A program made the translations under genes and the position numbers. Source: Haliscomenobacter sp040403615 (GTDB lineage Bacteria > Bacteroidota > Bacteroidia > Chitinophagales > Saprospiraceae). From it: a stretch of 64,000 nt of DNA. Under the pieces are notes generated by a model that made no database searches, was not told the origin of the DNA, and saw nothing but the letters and a program-made list of their open reading frames with translations. This document shows, one piece after another, positions 8,235-16,724 of the stretch (position 1 is the first letter of the stretch; each line of letters starts with the position of its first letter). The stretch covers positions 1 to 64,000 of the forward strand of contig NZ_JBBAKG010000015.1 in the NCBI RefSeq assembly GCF_040403615.1. The letters run 5' to 3'.

Positions 8235-11200
8235 TTAGCGCACTAAAGTCAATGAACCTTTGACTATTTCTATTTTTCCAGTTTTCAGTTTCGCTTCTGC
8301 CATGAAAACATATAACCCAATCGGAGCTTGTTTGTCCTTGATAAAACCATCCCAGCCACTGTTTTCGTCTGCGCCAAGGTTTTCACCCGAAAAAACCATT
8401 GCTCCCCAGCGGTCAAAAATGCGTAAGCTACTGATTTGCGCCACCTCAGATCCATAATAAATGGTAAACCGATCATTCAGGTTGTCTCCATTTGGACTAA
8501 ATACATTCGGAGCAAAAATACGCAAGCGTTTTTCTACTACTACGGTAAGAATGTCTTTGAGTACACAGCCATTTGCGCTCTTGGCAATGAGTTGATAGGT
8601 TGTCGTAACCGAAGGGCGCGCAATGATCGAAGCAACATCCAAGGGTTTAAAATCCGTGCCTGGTTGCCAGTTTACCGAAACAGGAGTGAAGTTGAGTTGA
8701 GGTTTGATGATCACGCTATCCCCAGCGAAAATGCTTTGATTGGGGCCCAGTTCCAAACTCAGTTCTGCAGTATTAGAAATTCGGATGTTGCGTTCGGCAA
8801 TGCAATTGTTGCCATCTCGCAGGCGCAAATTTCTAGTTCCAGAAGCAAGATCTTTCAATGTTAAAGTACCAGAAATAGTAGAAAAAGCTGCTCCATCCAG
8901 CGAATAGGCATACGGCCCACCTGCTCCGGTGACATTCAAAATTTGCAATTGATTGACCTGTCCGGGGCAAACCGCCGAATCGACCGCAACCTGAAACCGC
9001 AATGAATCGGGTTCTGTCAAGGCAACACTTACAGGAATAGCTTGACAACCAGCGCTATCGGTTACCACCACCTGATATGCTCCTGGCCCTAGGTTGTTGA
9101 TGCTTTGGGTATTGGCATTGTTGTTCCAGGCATACCGGTAAGGCCCTTTTCCACCTTTTATGTCTACCCTTGCGCTGCCGTCTTTTGCTCCAAAGCAGCT
9201 GATGTTGAATCGCCCAAAGTTACTGCTGGCCCTTGCAGTAGCAACCGGTTCGCTGATGGTAATGGTTGCGGTACTATTGGTGGGGTTGGTAATACAGCCT
9301 CCGGTTGTAGATTGAATAGAAAGGAGTTTGAAAGTGGATGTAGTAGATAAAATTACCGGGAGTACGGTACCATTGCTTACATTGTTGAACGGAATGGTAT
9401 CTCTGCCATTGGTGATGGTCAAATTGAAAACAGCTGCACCACTCAATTGAAACTTAAGTCGCCCTGCACCTCCGCCACAAATGGTGGTATCGCCGCTGAT
9501 GCTGCCATTTGGCTTAGGGGTAAAGCTTAGATTGACCGAAACAATACTGTCACACCCAAATGAAGTGGTGAGAAATTCCAGACCCTGTGGTCGATTTTCG
9601 TCGTACACCGTTCCATTTACAATCAATTGTTCACCCTGACACAGGTTGCGAACAATGTTGAATGTATCCGAATCCTGACTAAATACATTGGCCTGTATGT
9701 CAATCAAAGCAGGACAGCCATTGCCATCGATGATAGAGGTAAATAAAATATTGGCTTTGCCCGAGCGCGTAGGACAAAAAACCAGGGTATCCTGGTTGTT
9801 GTTGGTTACCAAGCCGGATGGGACAATACTGCCTCCTTCATTAACAATGTACCCCAGAATGAACGGTGCTTTCCCTTCTAAAGACAAAGGCAAGCGGGCG
9901 CAAATTCCGCCACAAACAGTATCGCCAGCAGTAGTAGTGAGTTTGGGCGCAGTAGCCATTTGCAATACAATTGAGGTGGCTTGACTGCGGCATATGCCGT
10001 CGGTGGTAATGGCAAAGATGGTCGCATTCCCTGAAACAAATTGATCCGGGTTTTTAATGGTGTCCCGCAGGGTTCTATCCCGGTACCATTGCACAACCAA
10101 TCCCGTGTTGCCGCGAATTTGACCTTCCAGAGCGGTCAATGAAAAAGTTGCTTGCTGGCCCGCACCCATACAGGCTACTACTGGATCTACAATGGGTTGA
10201 ATACTTACTCCCGTGGTAACTGTTACAGTAACCGGACGATCAAAATTGGAATAAATTGGACATCCTTTCGCATCAGTAACGGATACGATAAAGAAGGTAC
10301 TGGTCTCTCCTACTTTAATGGCAATTGAATCATTGTTTTGAACATTGTTGACCTTAAAGGTGTCTAATCCATCGCTGTATTCCAGAATAAATGGCCCTCC
10401 CGTTGGTGGAAGGCTTAATTTTAAAACCTCATTTATAGTATCGCACCCCTGGCAAGTTGTACAACGCATCCCAATCCCGCTACTGGCAATGGGGATACTG
10501 GTTGGAATAATGGGTAATGCAGCACATCCGGCAAAAGTTCTCCAATTGTTCGGATTTGCAATGCGGGAAATCCATTCCAATTGGGTCGTACTGCTCATTG
10601 CACCAACGTAAGCTATAAAATCGGTCGCATTGCCAGTAGGTGCCATATTGAAACAATTGGCTACATCAGGATGGAGTTTGGAATCTTGCGGATCGTTATT
10701 GTTGAGCCATTGGGTTTTGGTATTGAATCCAAACAGAATCCGACCTCCGTTGTAGGTCGCATCGTGGCTAAAGTTTCCAACTGAACTAGTTCCCTGATTC
10801 CATCTTCCGCCTTGCATAAAATAAAATTGATCGCCACCCGAATTGAGGTTAACTGAGTTGATGCTTCCTTGGGTTGCAAAACTCCAATTCGCATCTGGTA
10901 ACAAAGCGCGGTATGGATTAGAGCCTATCGGTGGAAATTCAAACGTGATTACGGTACCAGCAGGAATGGGTGAACCACTGCGGGTTGCTCGTAAAAAACC
11001 TTCAGAATTGCCCCATTTTCCAGGCATAGCCCTTTCCCAACCATTGTCGGTAATATCAATGGTGGTACCAGCCGTGATGTCTTTGAAGCAAATGAAACTG
11101 ATGCGATCCGCCGCCGTTCCGCTACACAAGTTATTGTTGGCGTTTACCTGAATAATGGCCAAATCGCCAGGTTCTAAGCGGGTTTGGGCATTGATCCAAA

Positions 11201-11258
11201 CTAATTTCATAAAAAAAAGCGATAAGAACAGGAGCGGCCGAATGGCAATAGGTTTCAT
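8235..11258 (-). CDS. Large T9SS-exported protein with SprB repeat and type B sorting domain
   Basis: A 1007-residue surface or secreted protein. It has a signal peptide (MKPIAIRPLLFLSLFFMKLVWINAQ) and an N-terminal beta-rich domain (residues 27-250) rich in Gly/Asn that resembles domains seen in Bacteroidota extracellular proteins. Several Ig-like/PKD-like segments follow, including Cys pairs. A SprB-type repeat lies near 680-755 (GGKGPYRYAWNNNANTQSI, GAYQVVVTDSAGC). The last ~90 residues are the gliding-motility-associated C-terminal domain, type B (NVFSPNGDNLNDRF, RIFDRWGAMVF, GLYVFMAEAKLKTG), which targets it to the type IX secretion system. The likely role is adhesion or gliding-associated surface display; the ligand is unknown. 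The gene appears monocistronic. Confidence 0.9.
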   Translation of the reverse strand: MKPIAIRPLLFLSLFFMKLVWINAQTRLEPGDLAIIQVNANNNLCSGTAADRISFICFKDITAGTTIDITDNGWERAMPGKWGNSEGFLRATRSGSPIPAGTVITFEFPPIGSNPYRALLPDANWSFATQGSINSVNLNSGGDQFYFMQGGRWNQGTSSVGNFSHDATYNGGRILFGFNTKTQWLNNNDPQDSKLHPDVANCFNMAPTGNATDFIAYVGAMSSTTQLEWISRIANPNNWRTFAGCAALPIIPTSIPIASSGIGMRCTTCQGCDTINEVLKLSLPPTGGPFILEYSDGLDTFKVNNVQNNDSIAIKVGETSTFFIVSVTDAKGCPIYSNFDRPVTVTVTTGVSIQPIVDPVVACMGAGQQATFSLTALEGQIRGNTGLVVQWYRDRTLRDTIKNPDQFVSGNATIFAITTDGICRSQATSIVLQMATAPKLTTTAGDTVCGGICARLPLSLEGKAPFILGYIVNEGGSIVPSGLVTNNNQDTLVFCPTRSGKANILFTSIIDGNGCPALIDIQANVFSQDSDTFNIVRNLCQGEQLIVNGTVYDENRPQGLEFLTTSFGCDSIVSVNLSFTPKPNGSISGDTTICGGGAGRLKFQLSGAAVFNLTITNGRDTIPFNNVSNGTVLPVILSTTSTFKLLSIQSTTGGCITNPTNSTATITISEPVATARASSNFGRFNISCFGAKDGSARVDIKGGKGPYRYAWNNNANTQSINNLGPGAYQVVVTDSAGCQAIPVSVALTEPDSLRFQVAVDSAVCPGQVNQLQILNVTGAGGPYAYSLDGAAFSTISGTLTLKDLASGTRNLRLRDGNNCIAERNIRISNTAELSLELGPNQSIFAGDSVIIKPQLNFTPVSVNWQPGTDFKPLDVASIIARPSVTTTYQLIAKSANGCVLKDILTVVVEKRLRIFAPNVFSPNGDNLNDRFTIYYGSEVAQISSLRIFDRWGAMVFSGENLGADENSGWDGFIKDKQAPIGLYVFMAEAKLKTGKIEIVKGSLTLVR

Positions 11259-11426
11259 GGATAAATTGTTTACTTATTGGTTTTTAGGGCAATGAGCTTT
11301 TAGGGGGCAACTATACCTGATCACAGCATCCAACCCTAAAACTCAAATGACAAACGCCCAACTCCATCGCCAAAGTGTTAATCCAAGATTAAGTTTATTT
11401 CCAGTTGTTTTTTTTATAAAAAGACT

Positions 11427-11434
11427 TATCTTTG
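11427..11434 (+). promoter_or_regulatory. -7 box of the DUF177-rpmF operon
   Basis: TATCTTTG matches TAnnTTTG and lies 30 bases before the ATG at 11464. A TTGTTTT run about 20 bases upstream could serve as the -33 element. Confidence 0.55.
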
Positions 11435-11463
11435 CGGACACTTTTGACAAAAGTTCTTTAACA

Positions 11464-12027
11464 ATGAACGGGCTCACACCTTTTTCCTTACCAATCAAGG
11501 GTTTGCGCGACGGGATACATGAGTTCCAGTATGAAATTGGAGCAGAGTTTTTTGCCGAGTTTCCGGAATCTCCGGTGCAAGAGGGAAAACTTTCTCTAAA
11601 AGTAATCTTGGATAAACAACCAACGCTCTTTGTACTCCATTTTGATTTTTCGGGTACAGTTCGCACGGATTGCGACAGGTGTCTCGCTGAAATCGACCTT
11701 CCCATTGGGGATCAACAAATGTTGATTGTCAAATTGAGTGAAGAAAATGAAGTGGAAGATCCCGAGGTTATTTACATTCATCCCGAATCTTCAGAGTTGA
11801 ATGTAGGTACTTTAGCCTATGAATTCATAGTTCTGGCGATTCCGATGACCCGAACTTACGATTGTGTAGCAGACAATAACCGGCAATGCAACATGGAAAT
11901 GCTCGATATTTTGAGCAAAAACCTGGTAGAAATTGCCGATGTACAGGATGAACCAGAAATAGATGAAAATCCGATCTGGAGCGCCCTCAAAGACTTGGAT
12001 ATTAACAACACTAACGAACGGGATTGA
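11464..12027 (+). CDS. DUF177 (YceD-like) family protein
   Basis: 187-residue cytosolic protein of the DUF177/YceD family, almost always encoded next to rpmF and linked to 23S rRNA accumulation in plants and bacteria. The conserved CDRCLAEIDLPI motif is present near residues 66-77, with a second Cys pair (DCVADNNRQCN) near 137-147 and the C-terminal NPIWSALKDL block. A longer in-frame ORF begins at 11347, but the promoter at 11427 and the family N-terminus favour 11464. It is followed by rpmF after 21 bases. Confidence 0.88.
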   Translation: MNGLTPFSLPIKGLRDGIHEFQYEIGAEFFAEFPESPVQEGKLSLKVILDKQPTLFVLHFDFSGTVRTDCDRCLAEIDLPIGDQQMLIVKLSEENEVEDPEVIYIHPESSELNVGTLAYEFIVLAIPMTRTYDCVADNNRQCNMEMLDILSKNLVEIADVQDEPEIDENPIWSALKDLDINNTNERD

Positions 12028-12048
12028 TTCCCGATAAATTTTGGAACG

Positions 12049-12261
12049 ATGGCACATCCCAAGAGTAGAGGTTCGAAGCAGAGGAAGCATAAGCGTAGAA
12101 CGCACTTCAAAGCGGTTACGCCGAACGTGGCTACTTGTAAAACTACAGGTGAAAAACACCTGATGCACCGCGCATATTTCGACGCGGAAGGTAACATGTT
12201 CTACCGCGGCAAGATGTTTATTCAGTCGAAAGAACAAGAGCAGGAAGAAGAGCAACAATAA
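12049..12261 (+). CDS. rpmF: 50S ribosomal protein L32
   Basis: 70-residue ribosomal protein of the large subunit. It starts MAHPKSRGSKQRKHKRRTHF, the family signature, and retains the C-terminal Tyr-Arg-Gly-Lys-ending core. The zinc-binding Cys pairs of some L32 proteins are absent apart from a single CKTTGEKH. The tail EQEQEEEQQ is acidic. It lies directly downstream of DUF177 as in most bacteria, with a terminator after it. Confidence 0.95.
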   Translation: MAHPKSRGSKQRKHKRRTHFKAVTPNVATCKTTGEKHLMHRAYFDAEGNMFYRGKMFIQSKEQEQEEEQQ

Positions 12262-12301
12262 GCATCTTCGCCCTGAAAGGTTATAGAGACAACAATAAAA
12301 C

Positions 12302-12334
12302 AGCTCCCATCAATTGATTTGATGCGGAGCTTTT
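12302..12334 (+). terminator. Rho-independent terminator after rpmF
   Basis: AGCTCC CATCAA TTGAT TTGATG C GGAGCT forms a strong hairpin with one bulge and is followed by TTTTCTTGTT. It ends the DUF177-rpmF transcript. Confidence 0.7.
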
Positions 12335-12357
12335 CTTGTTAAAAAGTTTAAAGATGA

Positions 12358-12446
12358 AGTGTTGAAAAGTTGGAGGCAATGCAATATTTTGCACCTAGTA
12401 ACAGGAATACCAAAATTTGCGTTGCCCACAACTTTTCAACCTTTTC
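12358..12446. repeat. Intergenic inverted repeat upstream of ridA
   Basis: The left arm at about 12360-12392 (GTTGAAAAGTTGGAGGCAAT and onward) and the right arm at about 12411-12446 (ending CCACAACTTTTCAACC) are imperfect inverted copies of about 30 bases. The repeat ends 20 bases before the ridA start, so it would lie in the 5' leader. Its role is unknown. Confidence 0.6.
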
Positions 12447-12465
12447 AACCCTTCAACTTATATTC

Positions 12466-12849
12466 ATGAAAAAAATCATCAAAACCGATAAAGCACCTGC
12501 GCCTGTAGGCCCTTACAACCAGGCCATCATCCACAATGATACGCTTTACGCTTCAGGCCAAATTGCACTTGATCCGGTCTCTGGTGCATTGATCACCGAA
12601 ACCATCGAGGCGGAAACGACTCAGGTGATGAGCAACGTCCAGGCCATTTTGGAAGAAGCGGGACTTTCTTTTAAAGACGTGGTCAAAGTATCCGTTTTTG
12701 TTACCGACATCAACAATTTTGCGCGCATCAACGCCGTATATGCCACTTATTTTGACGAAGCTACCGCACCTGCCCGCGAATTGGTTCAGGTAACTGCCTT
12801 GCCCAAAGGTGGCAATATAGAAATTTCCGTAATAGCCGCTTTTGACTAA
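12466..12849 (+). CDS. ridA: RidA family reactive intermediate/imine deaminase
   Basis: 127-residue trimeric cytosolic enzyme that hydrolyses enamine/imine intermediates released by PLP enzymes. It starts MKKIIKTDKAPAPVGPYNQA, the YjgF/RidA signature, and contains LYASGQIALDP, a conserved Arg in TAPARELVQV (near 104) that binds the substrate carboxylate, and the terminal EISVIAAFD. A longer ORF start at 12370 would run through an inverted repeat and adds no conserved sequence, so 12466 is chosen. trpS follows after 16 bases, probably in the same transcript. Confidence 0.93.
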   Translation: MKKIIKTDKAPAPVGPYNQAIIHNDTLYASGQIALDPVSGALITETIEAETTQVMSNVQAILEEAGLSFKDVVKVSVFVTDINNFARINAVYATYFDEATAPARELVQVTALPKGGNIEISVIAAFD

Positions 12850-12865
12850 TCACGATCCAGCAACA

Positions 12866-13876
12866 ATGAGCGATAAAAAACGCGTACTCTCTTGCATTCA
12901 GCCCACTGGGGACATGCATTTTGGCAACTATTTCGGTGCCGTAAAGAATTGGGTAGACTTGCAGGCCGAGTATGAATGTGTATATGGCGTAGTGGATTAC
13001 CACGCCATGACCATGCCTTACAACCCCATCAAATTGCGCGAAAACACCTGGGAATTGATCTTCAACCTCATGGCAGTAGGGATTGCGCCCAATAATTTGT
13101 TCATTCAGTCGCTAGTTCCTGAACACACTGAATTGTGCTGGATTTTCAACTGCTTTGCTTCTTATGGCCAGTTGTCGCGCATGACCCAGTTCAAAGATAA
13201 AAGTGCCACTTCTTCGGAAGGCGAAGATGGCTTCATTTCTGCTGGGTTGCTGGACTACCCCGTTTTGCAGGCGGCAGATATTTGCATTTACCGCGCCGAT
13301 TATGTACCGGTTGGCAAAGACCAGGAACAACACCTGGAATTGGCCCGCAACATCGTTCAGCGCTACAACAACCAGGTGGGCAAAGAGTACCTGGTGATGC
13401 CAGAGCCTTTGTACACCGAATTTACCAAAATCACGTCTACTGCCGATCCAACCCGCAAAATGAGCAAAAGTGCTGGCGAAAAGCACTACATCAGTCTTTT
13501 TGCAGATAGCGACAAAATCCGTAAACAGGTACGTTCAGCCGTAACCGATACAGGAGAGAATACGGGGTCAGAGATGAGTCCTGGGGTCAAAAACCTGTTT
13601 GAATTGCTGAAAGCTTGCGGAAAGTTGGATGCCTATGCTGCCCTAAAAGCAGACTATGACGGAGGCAACCTAAAATATGCCCCGCTCAAAGAAGCAGTAG
13701 CAGAAGCACTGGTAGAAGTATCAGAAACTGCCCGCAACCAACGCGCTGAACTCAATACCCGCAAAAAAGAAGTCAAAGAAGAAATCAAAGCTTCTTCAGA
13801 ACAAATTCGCCGCCGAGCCCAACAAACCCTGAGAGAGGTAAAGGATTTGGCAGGGCTGTTGAACGTCAAATATTAA
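12866..13876 (+). CDS. trpS: Tryptophanyl-tRNA synthetase
   Basis: 336-residue class I aminoacyl-tRNA synthetase charging tRNA-Trp. The HIGH-equivalent (QPTGDMHFGNYFGAV) is near residues 12-26, the Trp-pocket segment LDYPVLQAADICIY near 130, and the KMSKS loop (ADPTRKMSKSAGEKHY) near 200. Length is typical. The ORF extends 8 codons upstream and overlaps ridA, but the conserved N-terminus begins at MSDKKRVLSCIQPTG. A long palindrome begins directly after its stop codon. Confidence 0.96.
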   Translation: MSDKKRVLSCIQPTGDMHFGNYFGAVKNWVDLQAEYECVYGVVDYHAMTMPYNPIKLRENTWELIFNLMAVGIAPNNLFIQSLVPEHTELCWIFNCFASYGQLSRMTQFKDKSATSSEGEDGFISAGLLDYPVLQAADICIYRADYVPVGKDQEQHLELARNIVQRYNNQVGKEYLVMPEPLYTEFTKITSTADPTRKMSKSAGEKHYISLFADSDKIRKQVRSAVTDTGENTGSEMSPGVKNLFELLKACGKLDAYAALKADYDGGNLKYAPLKEAVAEALVEVSETARNQRAELNTRKKEVKEEIKASSEQIRRRAQQTLREVKDLAGLLNVKY

Positions 13877-13997
13877 GGTTTCAAGGTCTCTGAGTTGCAT
13901 TGTTCCACCGCCGCCACCGCCACCGGTCACTGAGCGAAGCCGAAGTGCCGGTGGCGGTGGTGGCGGTGGAACAATGCAACTCAGAAATCCTGAAACC
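13877..13997. repeat. Long inverted repeat between trpS and FAH gene
   Basis: The arms 13877-13930 and 13945-13997 are about 53 bases each and roughly 90% complementary, with a 14-base loop (TGAGCGAAGCCGAA). The inner part is a purine/pyrimidine-skewed GC-rich stretch (CCGCCGCCACCGCCACCGG). The structure starts at the trpS stop and ends 16 bases before the FAH start. It may act as a terminator or processing site, although no T-run follows. Confidence 0.85.
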
Positions 13998-14013
13998 CCA
14001 AAAAATTCTACCA

Positions 14014-14637
14014 ATGAAGATCATCTGCATCGGGCGCAACTACGCCGAACACGCCAAAGAACTCAACAACGCCGTACCCGAAGATCCGGTGGTTTTCATG
14101 AAACCACCTTCTGCACTGCTGGTTGGTGATAAACCATTTTATTATCCAGAATTCACCAAGGATCTGCATTACGAAGGAGAAATTGTATTGAAAGTGTGCA
14201 AAAATGGCCGCCATGTACAGCCAGAATTTGCCCACGAATACTACAATGAAATCGCCTTTGGCATTGACTTCACTGCCCGCGATATCCAGGCCAAATGCAA
14301 AGCCAAAGGCTTGCCCTGGGAAATTGCCAAAGGCTTTGATGGCTCAGGGGTATTGAGTGATTTTGTTGCGTTGAGCGAGGTGGAAGATCCAAAATCCATC
14401 CGCTTTGAACTCAAAAAGAATGGGCAAACGGTACAGCAAGGTGACACTGCCGATGTGATTTTTTCTTTTGAAGACATCATCGTGTACGTCTCCAAGTTTT
14501 TCAAATTGCAGATGGGAGATATCATCTACACGGGTACGCCCGCAGGGGTTGGTCCTGTGCAGGTAGGAGATACCCTGGAAGGATTTATTGAACTGAAGAG
14601 TGGAAGCAAGCAGTTTTTGACTTGCGAGATAAAGTAA
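14014..14637 (+). CDS. Fumarylacetoacetate hydrolase (FAHD1-like) family protein
   Basis: 207-residue metal-dependent hydrolase or decarboxylase of the FAH superfamily, in the short acylpyruvase/oxaloacetate decarboxylase (FAHD1/YcgM) branch. The N-terminal KIICIGRNYAEHAKEL is diagnostic. The metal ligands are in HYEGEIVLKV near residues 49-58 and the Asp of FGIDFTARD near 85. The catalytic loop YTGTPAGVGPVQVGD lies near 176. The start at 14014 is chosen because upstream codons fall within a palindrome. The last 15 codons recur as a fragment at 16043-16090. Confidence 0.9.
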   Translation: MKIICIGRNYAEHAKELNNAVPEDPVVFMKPPSALLVGDKPFYYPEFTKDLHYEGEIVLKVCKNGRHVQPEFAHEYYNEIAFGIDFTARDIQAKCKAKGLPWEIAKGFDGSGVLSDFVALSEVEDPKSIRFELKKNGQTVQQGDTADVIFSFEDIIVYVSKFFKLQMGDIIYTGTPAGVGPVQVGDTLEGFIELKSGSKQFLTCEIK

Positions 14638-14767
14638 TTAAATGTCTAAGTAGTGGGCAAAATAATGATCAGGGCGGCCATTGCGCCAAACCAGCACATA
14701 AGCAATTCAGAATCCTGAATAATGGGTGTTATGATATTGGTCCACCTTGGATAGCCTTGGCGTTGAA

Positions 14768-15814
14768 TTAAAACAAGACCCCATTATTCACGTAGTAAAA
14801 ATAGGAGTTTCCACCACTAAAAGTCCAATTGGTGGCATCAAAAGAACCATTCCCGGTAGCATTGCCCTGAATTTTGTAAGCTTGTACCGCCTGCCCACTG
14901 CGGTTCCAGATCAAGGGGCTGCCACTTACACAGGTTTCCGGCCCGAGGTTGACATTTTTCAAAAAATAAGCATGGTTGAGTCCATATACTTTGCCAATGC
15001 CATTTTGGTCGATGCACACCGCCGTTTGTTCATCTACACCAATTCCTTTTACCGTGGTGTAGCCAAAATCTTTCATCAAACGCGCCATAAAGGTGATGTG
15101 CCTCCCCTGACGGTCGCGCTGGGTATAGTGTGAATCGGTGATGGTATTTTGTAAGTGGGTGGCAGCAAGAAAGTCGTTTTGCCCCAGCGTCACAAGACTG
15201 TTGTATGGATTAGCGAGGGCTTGAGCAGTGGTTGCACTACCCGTTTGGGCGCTGTAGTAAGCGGAGCCTAAAACGGCCAATCCCGCACTCGTCCCTCCAA
15301 CGGGTGCCCCTTTGGTATTCAGCAGGTAATTGATCGCCGTTTCGGTGGCTGAGTTTTTCCAATAATTCACATAATTCCACTGGTCGCCACCTGCGATGAA
15401 AAGTGCCTCGGCAGCCCGAATTTTATCGGTCACACTAGCCAAGTCCGCCTTCGCCCGGCTATCGATGATGATGGTTTCGACAGAGTTGACGGGCACCATG
15501 TTAAACATGTACTGGTTGTAGCCATCCGCGCCGGAGGAACGAATGACCACGATGTCTCCCCCACCACTGCGGGTCAGCAACCAGGCAATGGCTGCGTCTA
15601 CATCGGTGCTACCACCCATCAGTACCAGGCCAGGGGTAGGGGTGGGAGTCACATCGGCGGCATTTCCGGTCAGGTAAGTCACTACCCTTGGCGTTTTTGC
15701 AGCTAATTCACCCACTACTTCTTCGGTGGGAATGATTTGATTGTTTTGGGAACAGCCCAGGTTGAAGGCCAATACTCCAAGCAGCAATAGTTGAGACACA
15801 TTGTTTTTGCGCAT
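14768..15814 (-). CDS. Cyanophycinase-like peptidase S51 family lipoprotein
   Basis: 348-residue protein with a lipoprotein signal (lipobox ending LGC at Cys21) and a peptidase S51 core. LVLMGGSTDVDAA is near 64-76, then IRSSGADGYN near 91-100, then FIAGGDQWNY near 139-148, and the nucleophile elbow GGTSAGLAVLG with Ser176. S51 enzymes cleave after Asp, as in dipeptidase E and cyanophycinase. Export as a lipoprotein suggests a scavenging role on extracellular peptides or cyanophycin. It stands alone on the minus strand, between an FAH gene and a remnant of a second FAH copy. Confidence 0.87.
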   Translation of the reverse strand: MRKNNVSQLLLLGVLAFNLGCSQNNQIIPTEEVVGELAAKTPRVVTYLTGNAADVTPTPTPGLVLMGGSTDVDAAIAWLLTRSGGGDIVVIRSSGADGYNQYMFNMVPVNSVETIIIDSRAKADLASVTDKIRAAEALFIAGGDQWNYVNYWKNSATETAINYLLNTKGAPVGGTSAGLAVLGSAYYSAQTGSATTAQALANPYNSLVTLGQNDFLAATHLQNTITDSHYTQRDRQGRHITFMARLMKDFGYTTVKGIGVDEQTAVCIDQNGIGKVYGLNHAYFLKNVNLGPETCVSGSPLIWNRSGQAVQAYKIQGNATGNGSFDATNWTFSGGNSYFYYVNNGVLF

Positions 15815-16027
15815 AATTGAGCGTTATCTGTTTACGGAATGAAGGTAAAATACAAAAACTGCCAATTTCAATTGTCATTTCTTTTTATTTATCTTGATTC
15901 AACAGTCTACACACCAAGTTTTTGAGGTTCGTCGTTTTTGGAAAAGTGTGAATCCCTTTGCACGACAACTTTGATGTGCTGTTAGCCTAAACAGCCATTT
16001 ATCATGACTTGATCATGGTTCCCCACA

Positions 16028-16090
16028 ATGTTAAACATTTTTGAACTGAAGAGTGTAAGCAAGCAGTTTTTGACTTGCGATATCAAATAG
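16028..16090 (+). pseudogene. Remnant of an FAH family gene C-terminus
   Basis: Bases 16043-16090 read in frame as ELKSVSKQFLTCDIK and a stop, against ELKSGSKQFLTCEIK and a stop at the end of the FAH gene at 14014-14637. At the DNA level 39 of the first 40 bases agree (16041 onward vs 14588 onward). The last codons differ mainly at third positions (GAG/GAT, ATA/ATC, AAG/AAA, TAA/TAG), as if the copy diverged while still coding. Nothing upstream of about 16028 continues the gene, so this is the tail of a lost or incomplete duplicate. Confidence 0.75.
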
Positions 16091-16109
16091 CAGCAGCAAG
16101 AATTTTTCG

Positions 16110-16553
16110 TTAGCGGATTTTCTGGAAGAATGCTTTCAACAATTGACTGCACTCTTCGTTCAGCACCCCATACTCCAAAGTAGTTTTGGGGTGCAGCAAT
16201 TCTTTGCCAATGCGCATGAAGCCGCGCTTGTCGTCTCCGGCGCCATAAACCAATCGACCCATTTGCGCCCAAAAAATTGCTCCGGCACACATGTTACAAG
16301 GCTCCAAAGTAACATACAGCGTACAATCAGGCAAGTACTTGCTGTTGAGGTAATTGGAAGCTGCTGTAATGGATAGGATTTCGGCGTGCGCGGTTACATC
16401 CAATAACTTTTCCGTGGTATTGTGGCCGCGAGCGATGATGCGATTTTCGCAGACAATCACTGCGCCTACTGGAATTTCCCCTTCATCAAAAGCAGCTTGA
16501 GCTTCTTTTAGGGCCTCTTGCATAAAGTATTCATCTCCGCGAAAATGTAACAT
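16110..16553 (-). CDS. tadA: tRNA-specific adenosine deaminase
   Basis: 147-residue zinc deaminase that converts A34 to inosine in the anticodon of tRNA-Arg(ACG). The zinc and catalytic residues are visible: His56-Ala-Glu58 (TAHAEILSI) and the PCxxC motif at Cys86 and Cys89 (LEPCNMCAGAI). DDKRGFMRIG near 107-116 is the usual tRNA-binding loop region, and the length matches TadA. It is transcribed divergently from metK. Confidence 0.93.
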   Translation of the reverse strand: MLHFRGDEYFMQEALKEAQAAFDEGEIPVGAVIVCENRIIARGHNTTEKLLDVTAHAEILSITAASNYLNSKYLPDCTLYVTLEPCNMCAGAIFWAQMGRLVYGAGDDKRGFMRIGKELLHPKTTLEYGVLNEECSQLLKAFFQKIR

Positions 16554-16643
16554 AATTGCTTATATTTGCCGATCGTATCGTCGAAAATAGCTATTGAATT
16601 CTTCGGCGAATGTACGTTATTTTCTTTTTATCCAGACAATTCC

Positions 16644-16651
16644 TATTTTTG
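16644..16651 (+). promoter_or_regulatory. -7 box of metK
   Basis: TATTTTTG matches TAnnTTTG, 73 bases upstream of the ATG at 16725. A second match, TATATTTG, occurs at 16561-16568. I see no SAM-riboswitch-like fold in the short leader, but a weak one cannot be excluded by eye. Confidence 0.5.
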
Positions 16652-16724
16652 CACCGTTTTAGCGGAAAGGGACACACGAAGAGGTTTATTTCCGTAAGCA
16701 TTATCTACAATAATTATCAAGACC

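Noticed and set aside
16554..16724. SAM riboswitch ahead of metK
   Set aside because: No conserved SAM-binding pattern was recognised in the short leader; two ordinary promoter boxes account for what is seen.
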